Origin: Corynebacterium vitaeruminis
GTDB taxonomy: Bacteria; Actinomycetota; Actinomycetes; Mycobacteriales; Mycobacteriaceae
Length of the DNA stretch: 64,000 nucleotides
NCBI RefSeq assembly: GCF_001054325.1
Contig: NZ_JVVM01000020.1
Location: 1-64,000, forward strand
Direction of reading: 5' to 3'
Shown: positions 1-9,090 of the stretch, piece by piece
How positions within the stretch are numbered: position 1 is the first letter of the stretch
How the letters are laid out: each line of letters starts with the position of its first letter
Notes under the pieces: generated by a model
The model's database searches: none
What the model was told of the DNA's origin: nothing
What the model saw: only the letters and a program-made list of their open reading frames with translations
Made by a program: the position numbers and the translations under genes

Positions 1-1143
1 CTGCTCGAGGTCCTCTACGACGAGGACGACACTGTTGACGTCGGCGAGGTCATCGCTCGCGTTGGCAGTGGTGAGCCAAAGAAGGCTACCTCGAAGAAGA
101 AGGAAGAGCCTAAGAAGGAGGCTCCAAAGGCAGAGTCCAAGCCGGAGCCAAAGAAGGAAGAGCCAAAGAAGGAGACTCCAAAGGCTGAGGCTTCGAAGTC
201 TGAATCCAAGCCTTCCGCTAACAAGGACGTCCCTTACGTCACCCCGCTGGTTCGCAAGCTGGCTGACAAGCACGGCGTTGACCTGACCAAGGTCGAGGGC
301 TCTGGCATTGGTGGCCGTATTCGTAAGCAGGATGTTCTGCGCGCTGCCGAGGGCGGCCAGGAGCCTGCTGCTGAGTCCGGCTCCAACTGGTCCACCAAGG
401 GCGTTCGCCCTGAGCTCGCTGAGCTGCGCGGCACCACCCAGCGTGTCAACCGCATCCGCGAGATCACCGCTGCCAAGACCCTCGAGTCTCTGCAGACTTC
501 TGCACAGCTTACCCAGGTCCACGAGGCCGACATGACGGCTATCTGGGATCTGCGCGCTGCCAAGAAGGCTGAGTTCGAGAAGGAGCACGGTGCGAAGCTG
601 ACCTTCCTGCCGTTCTTCGCAAAGGCAATAGTTGAGGCTCTGGTCAGCCACCCGAACGTCAACGCTTCCTGGAACGAAGAGACCAAGGAGATTACCTACC
701 ACGAGCAGGTCAACCTGGGTATCGCTGTCGATACCGAGCGTGGTTTGCTCTCCCCGGTCATCCACAACGCTCAGGACATGTCCCTGCCGGAGCTGGCTGC
801 TGCTATCGCGGACATCGCAGACCGCGCTCGCAACAACAAGCTGACCCCGAAGGATCTGTCCGGCGGCACCTTCACCATCACCAACATTGGCTCTGAGGGC
901 GCTCTGACCGACACCCCGATTCTGGTTCCGCCGCAGGCTGCAATGGTCGGCACCGGCGCAATCAAGAAGCGCGCAGTAGTTGTCACTGAAAATGACGCAG
1001 ATGCCATTGGTGTTCGTGCCATGGTCTTCCTGCCAATTACCTACGATCACCGCCTTATCGACGGCGCTGATGCAGGTCGCTTCATGACGACCGTTGTTGA
1101 CCGCCTCGAAGTTGCCAACTTCGAATCGGATTTGCAGCTCTAG
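1..1143 (+). CDS. sucB: Dihydrolipoamide acyltransferase (E2), 5' truncated
   Basis: The E2 core enzyme of a 2-oxo acid dehydrogenase moves the acyl group from lipoyl-lysine to CoA. The window begins inside it: the first residues ([20 protein letters not shown]) are the end of a lipoyl domain. A Lys/Glu/Pro/Ala-rich linker follows, then a peripheral subunit-binding domain ([21 protein letters not shown] and onward, from about nt 238), then the catalytic domain ending with the active-site [14 protein letters not shown]. The frame is open from base 1, so the true start lies outside the window. In corynebacteria the gene called sucB supplies the pyruvate dehydrogenase E2 (AceF) function. That fits the lipoylation genes just downstream and aceE elsewhere in the window. 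Whether it serves PDH only, or also the 2-oxoglutarate dehydrogenase supercomplex, cannot be read from sequence. Confidence 0.95.
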   Translation: MLEVLYDEDDTVDVGEVIARVGSGEPKKATSKKKEEPKKEAPKAESKPEPKKEEPKKETPKAEASKSESKPSANKDVPYVTPLVRKLADKHGVDLTKVEGSGIGGRIRKQDVLRAAEGGQEPAAESGSNWSTKGVRPELAELRGTTQRVNRIREITAAKTLESLQTSAQLTQVHEADMTAIWDLRAAKKAEFEKEHGAKLTFLPFFAKAIVEALVSHPNVNASWNEETKEITYHEQVNLGIAVDTERGLLSPVIHNAQDMSLPELAAAIADIADRARNNKLTPKDLSGGTFTITNIGSEGALTDTPILVPPQAAMVGTGAIKKRAVVVTENDADAIGVRAMVFLPITYDHRLIDGADAGRFMTTVVDRLEVANFESDLQL

Positions 1144-1220
1144 GCCGTCTGTTCCCTTCCCGGGGGGGGCAGCGCGGTGGGAATCTAGCTAGCTGCTAGC
1201 ACAAGGTTTGCCTCTTCCCT

Positions 1221-1264
1221 ACCCGCGTTAGTCGCGTATTGCGGCTGACGCGGGTTTTCTTTTT
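1221..1264 (+). terminator. Rho-independent terminator after sucB
   Basis: A 15-bp stem (ACCCGCGTTAGTCGC with GCGGCTGACGCGGGT, two G-U pairs) encloses a 5-nt loop and runs into a TTTTCTTTTT tract. It lies about 80 nt after the sucB stop. Confidence 0.85.
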
Positions 1265-1743
1265 GCCAAACACTTTCCTCGCTTGGAGTTCCTCACTCCG
1301 AGCGCGCGTTCCCTACGCGGAGTTGATTGCTCAACGTTTTCGGAGGTAACAACTCACATACTTGGCTAATGCTGAGAATCATCGAAGCCACACACCTAAC
1401 ACAGCCACTCAGTGTCACAAAGAATTCACGCGCTGTTTTTTCGTCGTTAAGCATATAAAAGCCAGCGAGAGGATATAACTAAAAAGAAGAAAAAGTAGCA
1501 GATGTGCATTCCTTCTACACTGCGGAAATGCGGAAACCTCATACACCTTCCGCACGTTAATACAGTTACACATTCCAGCAGCGACACCCCACTCCGAAGA
1601 CTGCGATAACTAAATTCATTCGCTGTTAACCTCGACGTCATCTAGTTAGCAATTAGCCTTTACCAATCTAAGAAATCATTAGGCGGCAGGCTTCTTTGGC
1701 GTGCCTATTTTTGCTCTCTGTACGTAACTTAGAAAGGTGGAGC
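1265..1743. other. Non-coding region upstream of pit
   Basis: About 480 nt with no supported gene. It is AT-richer than its surroundings. Two direct copies of TGCGGAA (1521-1527 and 1529-1535) face an inverted copy TTCCGCA (1548-1554), a possible operator. The ribosome-binding site for pit (AGAAAGGTGG) closes the region. Confidence 0.5.
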
Positions 1744-3369
1744 ATGTCCTCGGCTCCAGCGGATACTAGTTCGTCGACCGGGGCCACATCATCTGAACAG
1801 TCGAGTTCCTCAGATAAGTGGTGGCACCTCTTCTTCGGCGGCCTTCTCGCAATCAACATCGTTATCTTTGTCTTCTGGGCTTATGACTTTGTCGGCCCGC
1901 AGGCAAATACTGCAATTCTCCTCATTACCATCGCTTTCGCCATCTTCATGGCGTTCAATATCGGTGGTAACGACGTCGCTAACTCCTTCGGTACTTCGGT
2001 CGGTGCCGGCACCCTGAGCATGAAGCAGGCACTTGTTGTCGCTTCAGTCTTTGAGGTTTCGGGCGCCGTCCTCGCTGGTGGCGAGGTTACCGATACCGTC
2101 CGTTCCGGCATCGTGGACCTTAACGCAATCGATGGCCTGGACCCGATGGAGTTCGCCTTCATCATGATGTCCGCGCTGCTCGGCGCGGCAGTCTGGCTCC
2201 TCGTTGCAACCCGCATGGGTTGGCCCGTTTCCACTACTCACTCCATCGTCGGCGGTATCGTCGGTGCTGCACTGGCTGTCGGCTTCATCACCGGCAAGGG
2301 TGGCTGGAGCATGGTTCAGTGGGACCAGATTGGCCAGATTGCAATTTCCTGGGTTCTCTCTCCGCTCCTTGGCGGTTTGGTCGCGTTCCTTCTGTTCGGC
2401 GGCATTAAGAAGTCGATTCTCGTCTACAACGACAAGGCTTCTCAGCAGCTGCAGGCCATCCATCAGGAAAAGGCGGATCTTAAGGCTCAGCACCGTGAAG
2501 AGTTCGAAAAGCTGCCTGAGCACGAGCAGATCGCTTACACCAACGCAATGCTTCGCGACGCGACGACGATGCGTGACGACGACTGGAAGCGGAATGACCT
2601 GGAGTCTGACTACTTCCGCAAGCTCGTTGACATCGAGTCCAAGGTTGATGACGTCCGCGCTCACCGCGCGCTAGAAGCCTGGGTTCCAGGCCTGGCCGCA
2701 TTGGGCTCCGTCGTCATCTCCGCGATGATGCTGTTCAAGGGCCTCAAGAACCTGCACCTGGGTCTGTCCGGCCTGGACAACTTCCTGATTATGGGCATGA
2801 TTGCCACCGCCGTGTGGCTCGCCGTTTACATCTTTGCCCGCACTTTGAAGCGCCAGGACCTCGACCGCTCGACCTTCCTGCTGTTCAGCTGGATGCAGGT
2901 CTTCACCGCTTCTGCGTTCGCTTTCTCCCACGGTTCGAACGACATCGCTAACGCACTTGGCCCGTTCGTGGCAATTCTGGATGTTCTGAAGACCAACGAA
3001 ATTGCTTCTGAGTCTGGTGTTCCGCTGGCAGTCATGGCCACCATGGGTGTCGCTTTGATTTCCGGTCTGTGGTTCATCGGTCGCTACGTTATTCAGACTG
3101 TCGGTTCCGGCTTGACTAAGATGCACCCGGCGTCGGGCTTCGCCGCAGAGCTCTCTGCTGCTGTGGTCGTTATGATCGCTTCCCTGCTGGGTCTGCCGGT
3201 TTCTTCCACCCACATTCTGATTGGTGCTGTTCTCGGTGTCGGTATCGTTAACCGTGCCGCTAACTGGAACCTGATGAAGCCGATCGCTCTGGCCTGGGTT
3301 ATCACTCTGCCGGCTGCTGCAGCTATCTCGGCAATTACCGTTTCCATACTGCGCGTCGTCTTCGGCTAA
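1744..3369 (+). CDS. pit: Inorganic phosphate transporter, Pit family
   Basis: A low-affinity, ion-coupled phosphate permease of the cytoplasmic membrane. The two halves carry the family's duplicated signature: [18 protein letters not shown] in the N-terminal half and [14 protein letters not shown] in the C-terminal half, each within hydrophobic segments. A long charged cytoplasmic loop (about residues 235-315) separates them. The ATG at 1744 is chosen over an in-frame codon 48 nt upstream because AGAAAGGTGG lies directly before it, giving 541 aa. It sits between sucB and lipB, which I recall as adjacent or nearly so in C. glutamicum, so it may be an insertion here. It has its own terminators on both sides and is probably monocistronic. 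Confidence 0.93.
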   Translation: MSSAPADTSSSTGATSSEQSSSSDKWWHLFFGGLLAINIVIFVFWAYDFVGPQANTAILLITIAFAIFMAFNIGGNDVANSFGTSVGAGTLSMKQALVVASVFEVSGAVLAGGEVTDTVRSGIVDLNAIDGLDPMEFAFIMMSALLGAAVWLLVATRMGWPVSTTHSIVGGIVGAALAVGFITGKGGWSMVQWDQIGQIAISWVLSPLLGGLVAFLLFGGIKKSILVYNDKASQQLQAIHQEKADLKAQHREEFEKLPEHEQIAYTNAMLRDATTMRDDDWKRNDLESDYFRKLVDIESKVDDVRAHRALEAWVPGLAALGSVVISAMMLFKGLKNLHLGLSGLDNFLIMGMIATAVWLAVYIFARTLKRQDLDRSTFLLFSWMQVFTASAFAFSHGSNDIANALGPFVAILDVLKTNEIASESGVPLAVMATMGVALISGLWFIGRYVIQTVGSGLTKMHPASGFAAELSAAVVVMIASLLGLPVSSTHILIGAVLGVGIVNRAANWNLMKPIALAWVITLPAAAAISAITVSILRVVFG

Positions 3370-3392
3370 ACCCAACAAGAGCACGCCACTTT

Positions 3393-3434
3393 CGCCCCGG
3401 CGGTCACTTGGCAGTGACCACCGGGGCGTTTGGC
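3393..3434 (+). terminator. Terminator after pit
   Basis: A 16-bp stem with one mismatch (CGCCCCGGCGGTCACT with AGTGACCACCGGGGCG) and a 4-nt loop, 24 nt after the pit stop, followed by a T/G-rich stretch. Confidence 0.8.
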
Positions 3435-3486
3435 GTTTTGGCCTCCTTAGATTGACCACAAATCTGAGCCCCCGAGAAAATCGGCG

Positions 3487-3492
3487 TATCCT
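3487..3492 (+). promoter_or_regulatory. -10 box of lipB (TATCCT)
   Basis: TATCCT lies 10 nt before the lipB ATG, with no Shine-Dalgarno in between. A leaderless or near-leaderless lipB transcript is likely. The spacing is slightly longer than at the other leaderless genes here. Confidence 0.45.
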
Positions 3493-3502
3493 ATAGGCCA
3501 CC

Positions 3503-4306
3503 ATGACTGCCCCAAGAAAACCTTTTACTCGCGCAGATAAATCCATTCGGGAATCAAGCTCCGACATTGAGATTCAACACCTTGGTCGAGTCGATTATGA
3601 GGAGACCTGGAACCTGCAGGCAGACCTCGCTGCGAAGCGTGCAAAAGATGAGATTCCAGATCAGGTTCTTGTGCTCGAGCACCCGAGTCTTTACACAGCA
3701 GGAAAGCGCACCCAGCCGGAGGACCGGCCCACTAATGGGTTGCCAGTTATCGATGTCGACCGCGGTGGTCGCATCACCTGGCACGGCCCGGGCCAGCTGG
3801 TGATGTACCCAATCATCAAGCTCGCTCAACCGGTCGATGTGGTGGACTACGTCCGCAGGTTAGAAGAAGCTCTCATTCAAACCGTTCGGCGAGCCGGCAT
3901 TGCAGCCGCCGGTCGTATAGACGGCCGCTCTGGAGTATGGATTCCGGCCTCAAACGGAAAAAGCGATCGAAAGATCGCCGCACTGGGCATTCGCGTCACT
4001 CATGGTGTGACCATGCATGGACTCAGCCTGAACTGCGATAATTCGATGGAGTTCTACAACTACATCGTCCCGTGTGGTATTTCCGACGCTGGCGTGACCA
4101 CCCTGTCCAGTGAACTTGACCGAGATGTTAGCGTGTCGGAGATGACAAAACCGCTTCTGGCGGATTTGCACGATGCGCTGGAAGGCCGGCTGACCGTTGC
4201 CGACCATTCCTTCGGCTCCGCGCCCGACCCCACGAAGGGCCTGCCACACCGGGTGAAGCACAACTCCACTACCGGCATATTCGAGTACTCATCAACAAAC
4301 AAGTAG
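3503..4306 (+). CDS. lipB: Octanoyltransferase
   Basis: It transfers octanoate from acyl-ACP to the lipoyl-domain lysines of E2/GcvH proteins, the first step of endogenous lipoate synthesis. Family motifs are in order: [29 protein letters not shown], the conserved lysine in KIAALGIRV, and the catalytic cysteine in [15 protein letters not shown]. At 267 aa it is slightly longer than usual, mainly from an N-terminal extension (to about residue 22) and a short C-terminal tail. lipA starts 9 nt downstream, so the two form an operon. Its substrate E2 is encoded just upstream. Confidence 0.95.
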   Translation: MTAPRKPFTRADKSIRESSSDIEIQHLGRVDYEETWNLQADLAAKRAKDEIPDQVLVLEHPSLYTAGKRTQPEDRPTNGLPVIDVDRGGRITWHGPGQLVMYPIIKLAQPVDVVDYVRRLEEALIQTVRRAGIAAAGRIDGRSGVWIPASNGKSDRKIAALGIRVTHGVTMHGLSLNCDNSMEFYNYIVPCGISDAGVTTLSSELDRDVSVSEMTKPLLADLHDALEGRLTVADHSFGSAPDPTKGLPHRVKHNSTTGIFEYSSTNK

Positions 4307-4315
4307 GGTGAACCT

Positions 4316-5374
4316 GTGACTGTTAAGCCAGAAGGACGTAAGTTACTGCGCGTCGAGGCACGAAATGCCGAGACCCCTATCGAAAACAAGCCACGGTGGA
4401 TCCGCAACCAGGTTCGCCCGGGCCCCAGCTACAAAGACATGAAGAACCGTGTCTCGGGCGCCTCCCTGCACACAGTTTGTCAGGAGGCTGGCTGCCCAAA
4501 CATTCACGAGTGCTGGGAAGACCGCGAGGCCACCTTCCTTATCGGCGGCGACAAGTGCACCCGCCGCTGCGACTTCTGCCAGATTAACTCCGCCAAGCCG
4601 GACCCCTTGGACAAGGACGAGCCGCGCCGTGTCGCCGAGTCCGTCCGCGAGATGGATCTTCGCTACGCGACAATCACCGGTGTCGCCCGCGACGACCTGC
4701 CCGACGGCGCATCCTGGCTCTACGCCGAGACCTGCCGACAGATCCACGAGCTCAACCCGAATACGGGGGTCGAGCTCCTGGTCGACGATTTCCGTGGCGA
4801 CGAATCCGCCGCACAGCAGGTCTTCGACGCCAAGCCTGAGGTCTTTGCTCACAACCTGGAGACGGTGCCGCGCATCTTCAAGCGCATCCGTCCAGCATTC
4901 CGCTACGAGCGCTCCTTGGAACTCATCACTCGTGCTCGCGAAGCTGGACTAGTTACCAAGTCCAACCTCATCCTGGGCATGGGCGAAACCTACGACGAAA
5001 TCGTCTCCGCTATGGAAGATTTGCACGGAGCCGGCTGCGACATCCTGACAATTACGCAGTACCTCCGCCCCACCCCGCTGCACCACCCAATTGACCGTTG
5101 GGTCAAGCCGGAAGAGTTCGTCAAACTCTCCAAGGCTGCCGAAGAGATGGGCTTCGCTGGCGTCATGTCAGGACCGCTGGTCCGTTCCTCTTACCGCGCT
5201 GGACGGCTCTACGCCCGCGCGCTGGCGCACCGCGGTCAGGAGCTGCCTGAGCATCTCTCCGCGCTTGCCGACGACGGCGGCAGCGACCTCGCTCTGCAGG
5301 AGGCCTCAACCCTGCTCGACCGCTATGGCGCATCGGAGGACACACCAGTTACTTCGGCTGCTCCGGTTTCCTAG
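4316..5374 (+). CDS. lipA: Lipoyl synthase (radical SAM)
   Basis: It inserts two sulfurs into the octanoyl chain on E2 domains. Both iron-sulfur sites are visible: the auxiliary cluster C55/C60/C66 ([12 protein letters not shown]) and the radical-SAM CxxxCxxC at C81/C85/C88. The conserved RSSY near the C-terminus supplies the serine ligand. The start is GTG at 4316, 9 nt after the lipB stop, giving 352 aa. The C-terminal 40 or so residues are an acidic, Ser/Ala-rich tail beyond the core. Translationally linked with lipB. Confidence 0.96.
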   Translation: MTVKPEGRKLLRVEARNAETPIENKPRWIRNQVRPGPSYKDMKNRVSGASLHTVCQEAGCPNIHECWEDREATFLIGGDKCTRRCDFCQINSAKPDPLDKDEPRRVAESVREMDLRYATITGVARDDLPDGASWLYAETCRQIHELNPNTGVELLVDDFRGDESAAQQVFDAKPEVFAHNLETVPRIFKRIRPAFRYERSLELITRAREAGLVTKSNLILGMGETYDEIVSAMEDLHGAGCDILTITQYLRPTPLHHPIDRWVKPEEFVKLSKAAEEMGFAGVMSGPLVRSSYRAGRLYARALAHRGQELPEHLSALADDGGSDLALQEASTLLDRYGASEDTPVTSAAPVS

Positions 5375-5392
5375 GGGTTGACGGCCGTGGGA

Positions 5393-5405
5393 CCGTCGTA
5401 AAGCG
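5393..5405 (+). promoter_or_regulatory. Recurrent 12-mer CGTCGTAAAGCG, copy 1
   Basis: First of five exact intergenic copies (see findings). Here it sits between lipA and the DUF4191 gene inside a nested inverted repeat: GCCGT...ACGGC outside and GTCGT...ACGAC inside, spanning about 5384-5419. It could fold as a hairpin. Confidence 0.5.
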
Positions 5406-5453
5406 AAACGACGCTACGGCGCGGTCTATTGCCTAAAACCGCATCGCATGCCC

Positions 5454-5459
5454 TAAAGT
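5454..5459 (+). promoter_or_regulatory. -10 box, leaderless DUF4191 gene
   Basis: TAAAGT is followed by 8 nt and then the ATG at 5468, so transcription would start at or next to the start codon. Confidence 0.6.
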
Positions 5460-5467
5460 TGGTGATT

Positions 5468-6247
5468 ATGGCGACCAATGATGCGAAAGAAATGAAGAAG
5501 GCGAACCGCGCCGCCAAGCGCGCTCAGCGTAAGCAGACCCGTAGCCAGATGTGGCAGGCGTTTAAGCTGCAGCGCTCGCGGGACAACAAGCTCGTGCCGT
5601 ACATGGCGCTGGGCTTCTTTGGACCGATTATCCTGCTGTTACTGCTTGGCCTGCTTATTGGTGGCGTGTGGCCGTGGATTCTGACGATTATTGGTATTTC
5701 GATCGGTTTCATGGTCGCGATGTACATCTTTTCCAAGCGTCTTGAGGCCTCCTTCTTCACGGAAGCAGAAGGGCAGGCCGGCGCTGCGGCGTGGACGCTG
5801 GACAATATGCGCCAGGGCGTTGGCTATGTTTGGCACGTCAAGACCGGTGTTGTCGCTAATCAGCACATGGATGCTGTTCACCGTGTTATTGGTAACGCCG
5901 GCATTGTGCTAGTCGGTGAAGGTGACCCCAACCGCGTTAAGCAGATGATTGCTCGTGAGAAGAAGTCACTGGCACGCATTGCGGGCGAAGCTCCGATTTA
6001 CGACATGATTGCTGGTAGCGACGAGGGCCAGGTTCCGCCGAAGAAGCTACAGCGTGAGCTCATGCGTCTGCCCCGCAACCTGAATAAGGATCAGGCCAAT
6101 GCGCTGAATGAGCGCATTCAGTCGATGGACCGCATCCGTGACGCGCGCGCCAACATGCCAAAGGGTCCGATGCCGAAGGGCGCTAACCCGCAGGCCGGTA
6201 TGAACCGCCGTGCTCGTCGTGCAGCAAACCGCGGCAAGAAGCACTAA
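5468..6247 (+). CDS. DUF4191 family membrane protein
   Basis: A conserved actinobacterial protein of unknown function found next to lipA. The basic N-terminus (about residues 5-35, many Lys/Arg) is followed by two close transmembrane segments (about 45-90: LGFFGPIILLLLLGLLIGGVW and a second helix). A soluble domain comes next, then a basic Pro/Gly/Arg-rich tail ending NRRARRAANRGKKH. The ATG at 5468 is preferred to an upstream in-frame TTG because of the -10 box at 5454-5459. Length 259 aa. The role in lipoate metabolism suggested by the neighbourhood is unproven. Confidence 0.85.
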   Translation: MATNDAKEMKKANRAAKRAQRKQTRSQMWQAFKLQRSRDNKLVPYMALGFFGPIILLLLLGLLIGGVWPWILTIIGISIGFMVAMYIFSKRLEASFFTEAEGQAGAAAWTLDNMRQGVGYVWHVKTGVVANQHMDAVHRVIGNAGIVLVGEGDPNRVKQMIAREKKSLARIAGEAPIYDMIAGSDEGQVPPKKLQRELMRLPRNLNKDQANALNERIQSMDRIRDARANMPKGPMPKGANPQAGMNRRARRAANRGKKH

Positions 6248-6344
6248 GAGTTTGAGTTAGGTGTTAGCGAGTTTTGGCTAAGGCGTCGTTGCTAGGGCAT
6301 GACTGCCTAAGACATCTTGCCTAGAGCATTCTGCGTTGTAAGGA

Positions 6345-6368
6345 AGGGGCTTACGAGCCCCTTTTTTT
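6345..6368 (+). terminator. Terminator after the DUF4191 gene
   Basis: The stem AGGGGC/GCCCCT has loop TTACGA and runs directly into seven T residues. Confidence 0.85.
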
Positions 6369-6491
6369 GTGCGTTGGCACCAATCTTAAAACTATGCCCT
6401 AAAACACAGTTTCTGGCGTCTCATCAAAGATGATTCCCTTAAGTCTCCGCACTGCCAGCAATGGCTGCATTCTTGCTGGAAACAATGCTTA

Positions 6492-8147
6492 ATGAAGAAT
6501 ACCGCCAGTTGTGCCACGATGGGGTATGTGCAACTCTTGGCTGAAAATGAACTCTTAGCGCTTCTAGTGATTTTGTTTCTTGGCCTGGCAATTGGCCAGA
6601 TCAAGATCTTCGGCTTCAAACTTGGCGTAGCCGCCGTTTTGTTCGTCGGTCTTATCCTGGCGACGATTGAGCCGGAAATTCAAATCTCCCCATTGATTTA
6701 CATCGTGGGCTTGGCATTATTCGTCTACACAATCGGCTTGGAGGCGGGCCCCGAGTTCTTCAGCTCGCTACGCTCGCGCGGTATCAAACACAACTTGTTC
6801 GGCATTGGTGTACTCGCAGTTGTCACCATCGAGTCGTTCTTGCTGATCAAGTTTTTGCCTATCGACCCGGTGGAGGGCGCAGGCGCTTTCACAGGCGCTC
6901 TGACCAACACTCCGGCGATGGCTGCAATTGTCGATGCTCTTCCTAGCCTAATTTCGGATAAGGGCGAGCTGGCCGCAGCCCACGATATGCCAGTTATTGG
7001 TTATTCGTTGGCCTATCCAATCGGTGTGCTGGCGGTGATTGCCTCTATCGGCATCATGTCGAAGGTTTTCCGCGTCGACCACGATCAGGAAGCTATTGAC
7101 GCAGGTGTCGCCGCCCTTCCGCTGCACACTCGCGACATCAAGGTTCTCAAGGATGACCTACCTTCCGTTACCGACCTGCCGTCGAAGTTCGGTTTGGACA
7201 TCACGGTTTCACGCATCGAATACAAGGATCACCTCTACATTCCCGCCCCGGGTGACACAGTCTCGGTCGGCGATGTCATTTCCGTCGTCGGCACCGAGGA
7301 GGAAATTGCCCGCGCCGCCGAGCACATCGGTGAGCTTATGCCGGGTGACCCGACTCACGATGGACGCCTGGACTTCCGCCGCATCTTTGTCTCCGCATCT
7401 GACGTGGTTGGCGTACCCATCGCGGAGCTCCAGACACGCATGGACGGCATGATTATTACCCGTATCCGCCGCGGCGACCACGACATCGTTGCGGAACCGA
7501 ACATGCGCCTCGAGCTCGGCGACCGCGTCCGCGTGGTTGCACCGCCAGAGAAGATCAAGGACGCAACAAAGTTCTTCGGAGACTCCTACAAGAAGCTTTC
7601 CGACGTGAACCTGTTGCCGCTCACCCTGGGTCTTACGTTGGGTGTTTTGGTGGGTCTCATCAAGATTCCGCTTCCGGGCGGCAGCTCGCTCGCCCTGGGA
7701 TCTGCTGGTGGCCCACTGGTTGTGGCACTGATTCTGGGTGCTGTCGGCCGCACTGGTCCGCTGGTCTGGCCTATCCCCTACTCGGCCAACCTGGCCTTCC
7801 GTACGATGGGTCTGGCACTGTTCCTGGCCGGCATTGGTACCACAGCTGGTAAGGGATTCCAGGCAGCGTTGTCTGACCCGGCATCACTGACTGTTCTCGG
7901 TCTTGCCGCCATCATCGCGTTTAGCTCCGCATTGCTGACTCTTATCGTCGGTCACCGAGTCTTGAAGATTCCGTTCGGCCAGACCGCGGGTATCCTCTCG
8001 GGCCTACAGACCCACCCGGCAGTGCTCTCATACGTCAACGACCAGGCCAAGAACGAGTTGCCGGCAATGGGATACACAACGGTGTATCCGATGGCCATGA
8101 TCATGAAGATCATTCTCGCCCAGGTCCTGGTCGTGCTGGTGCTGTAG
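6492..8147 (+). CDS. YidE/AspT-family transporter with two RCK_C (TrkA-C) domains
   Basis: A membrane permease of the aspartate:alanine exchanger superfamily. It has an N-terminal membrane block (about residues 13-190), a central cytosolic part with two TrkA-C-like modules (about 210-370; note DITVSRIEYKDHLYIPAPGD and GDRVRVVAPPEKIKD), and a second membrane block (about 375-551). This is the usual 10-TM architecture and length (551 aa). The substrate is unknown; small dicarboxylates or amino acids are typical of characterised relatives. The start is uncertain: ATG 6492, ATG 6522 and GTG 6528 are all in frame and none has a convincing ribosome-binding site. It follows a terminator, so it is transcribed alone. 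Confidence 0.85.
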   Translation: MKNTASCATMGYVQLLAENELLALLVILFLGLAIGQIKIFGFKLGVAAVLFVGLILATIEPEIQISPLIYIVGLALFVYTIGLEAGPEFFSSLRSRGIKHNLFGIGVLAVVTIESFLLIKFLPIDPVEGAGAFTGALTNTPAMAAIVDALPSLISDKGELAAAHDMPVIGYSLAYPIGVLAVIASIGIMSKVFRVDHDQEAIDAGVAALPLHTRDIKVLKDDLPSVTDLPSKFGLDITVSRIEYKDHLYIPAPGDTVSVGDVISVVGTEEEIARAAEHIGELMPGDPTHDGRLDFRRIFVSASDVVGVPIAELQTRMDGMIITRIRRGDHDIVAEPNMRLELGDRVRVVAPPEKIKDATKFFGDSYKKLSDVNLLPLTLGLTLGVLVGLIKIPLPGGSSLALGSAGGPLVVALILGAVGRTGPLVWPIPYSANLAFRTMGLALFLAGIGTTAGKGFQAALSDPASLTVLGLAAIIAFSSALLTLIVGHRVLKIPFGQTAGILSGLQTHPAVLSYVNDQAKNELPAMGYTTVYPMAMIMKIILAQVLVVLVL

Positions 8148-8165
8148 CTTTAGCTCACACTACGG

Positions 8166-8684
8166 TCAGCCCAAGATAACGGCCGTGCCAGTGGCGCGGT
8201 CGTGCATACCGCGCATATCCGAGTCAGTGATTGCTGGCGGCAGCAAGAAGAGAGTCAGCAGACTGCGGAAGAAGGCACGGACGAAGCCGACTCGCTCACC
8301 CGGCTTGTCCACGCGGGCGACACCCATCTTCATCATCCACTGGCCCGGGGTGCGGGCAAACAGCCAGACCGACACTGTGCCAATAATGAGGAAGATAACT
8401 GGCGTGTAGGTCGCAAGGAATGACTGCCAGGCGATAAACGCATCTCCGAACTGCTCAATCTGTTCCTGACTCGGACCGAAGAACATCGAAAAAGCTCCGG
8501 CAATCATCAGGGAGATAATCCAGTCAATGAGAATGCCGCCGACACGACGCATCAGCGTCGCCTGTGAGCCTGGGCCGTCGGGGGCAAGACCCAATGCCTG
8601 GCCAGGATAGTCCGAGAGTTTGTTCGGATTATCGAACTCACCCGGAATCTGTGGGCCATCGAGCCAACTGTGCTTTTCTTCCAT
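8166..8684 (-). CDS. RDD family membrane protein
   Basis: A small integral membrane protein (172 aa). The RDD signature is RRVGGILIDWIISLMIAGAF near residue 55, with further hydrophobic helices to about residue 160. Residues 1-50 form a polar cytoplasmic head rich in Pro/Gly/Asp. It is divergent from glnA and convergent with the upstream transporter, the position I recall for the RDD gene next to glnA in C. glutamicum. Function unknown; some RDD proteins elsewhere are linked to ion exchange. Confidence 0.88.
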   Translation of the reverse strand: MEEKHSWLDGPQIPGEFDNPNKLSDYPGQALGLAPDGPGSQATLMRRVGGILIDWIISLMIAGAFSMFFGPSQEQIEQFGDAFIAWQSFLATYTPVIFLIIGTVSVWLFARTPGQWMMKMGVARVDKPGERVGFVRAFFRSLLTLFLLPPAITDSDMRGMHDRATGTAVILG

Positions 8685-8692
8685 GGGTTCAT

Positions 8693-8698
8693 AGTCTA
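8693..8698 (-). promoter_or_regulatory. -10 box, leaderless RDD gene
   Basis: On the minus strand TAGACT is followed by 8 nt and then the ATG at 8684. Confidence 0.6.
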
Positions 8699-9090
8699 AT
8701 GCAGCAATCGATGTATCAAATCGCGGGTTGGGGCAGGCTCACCGCACACGCGGGGGTAATTCGGGGGCGAAGCTGCATCGCCTTTTCCAATTTTTTCCGG
8801 CGAGGGAGTCAAAGGCTCGTCGTAAAGCGTGTGCGAGGGAAATGCCCAGGCTATTGCACTGTTTCCGCAACCAGATAACCTTTTCCCTATTTGCGTAACT
8901 CATTCCGTATTGGCGAATTGTTCACGCGCCACGGCAGAAATTCTTCGTTCTAATTCCAGAATGAATGCGCGTTTCGTTAAGCTTAAGAGCGTCAACCGGC
9001 CAGTCCTTGACAGCGCGGCAGGCGCACGAAACATCGTGCAAGAATCATCCCCTGCTGCGTAATAAACAAGGCCAACTAAGGAGACCGCAC
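8699..9090. other. glnA upstream control region
   Basis: About 390 nt of non-coding sequence between the RDD gene and glnA. It contains recurrent-motif copy 2 and AAAGCGTGTGCGAG (8824-8837), a 14-mer repeated upstream of aceE. The glnA ribosome-binding site is AAGGAG at 9078-9083. I looked for an AmtR-type box (CTAT-N6-ATAG) and did not find a convincing one. Confidence 0.5.
8818..8829 (+). promoter_or_regulatory. Recurrent 12-mer CGTCGTAAAGCG, copy 2
   Basis: An exact copy about 260 nt before the glnA start codon. It overlaps AAAGCGTGTGCGAG, which recurs at 52804-52817 before aceE. Confidence 0.55.

Noticed and set aside
2671-3567. 298-codon open frame antisense to pit and the start of lipB
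   Set aside because: It crosses a terminator and lies opposite clear transporter motifs; composition (Gln/Arg/Gly/His-rich) is typical of a shadow frame.
8699-9090. AmtR box upstream of glnA
   Set aside because: No CTAT-N6-ATAG-like sequence with acceptable match was seen by eye; nitrogen control may work through another site.
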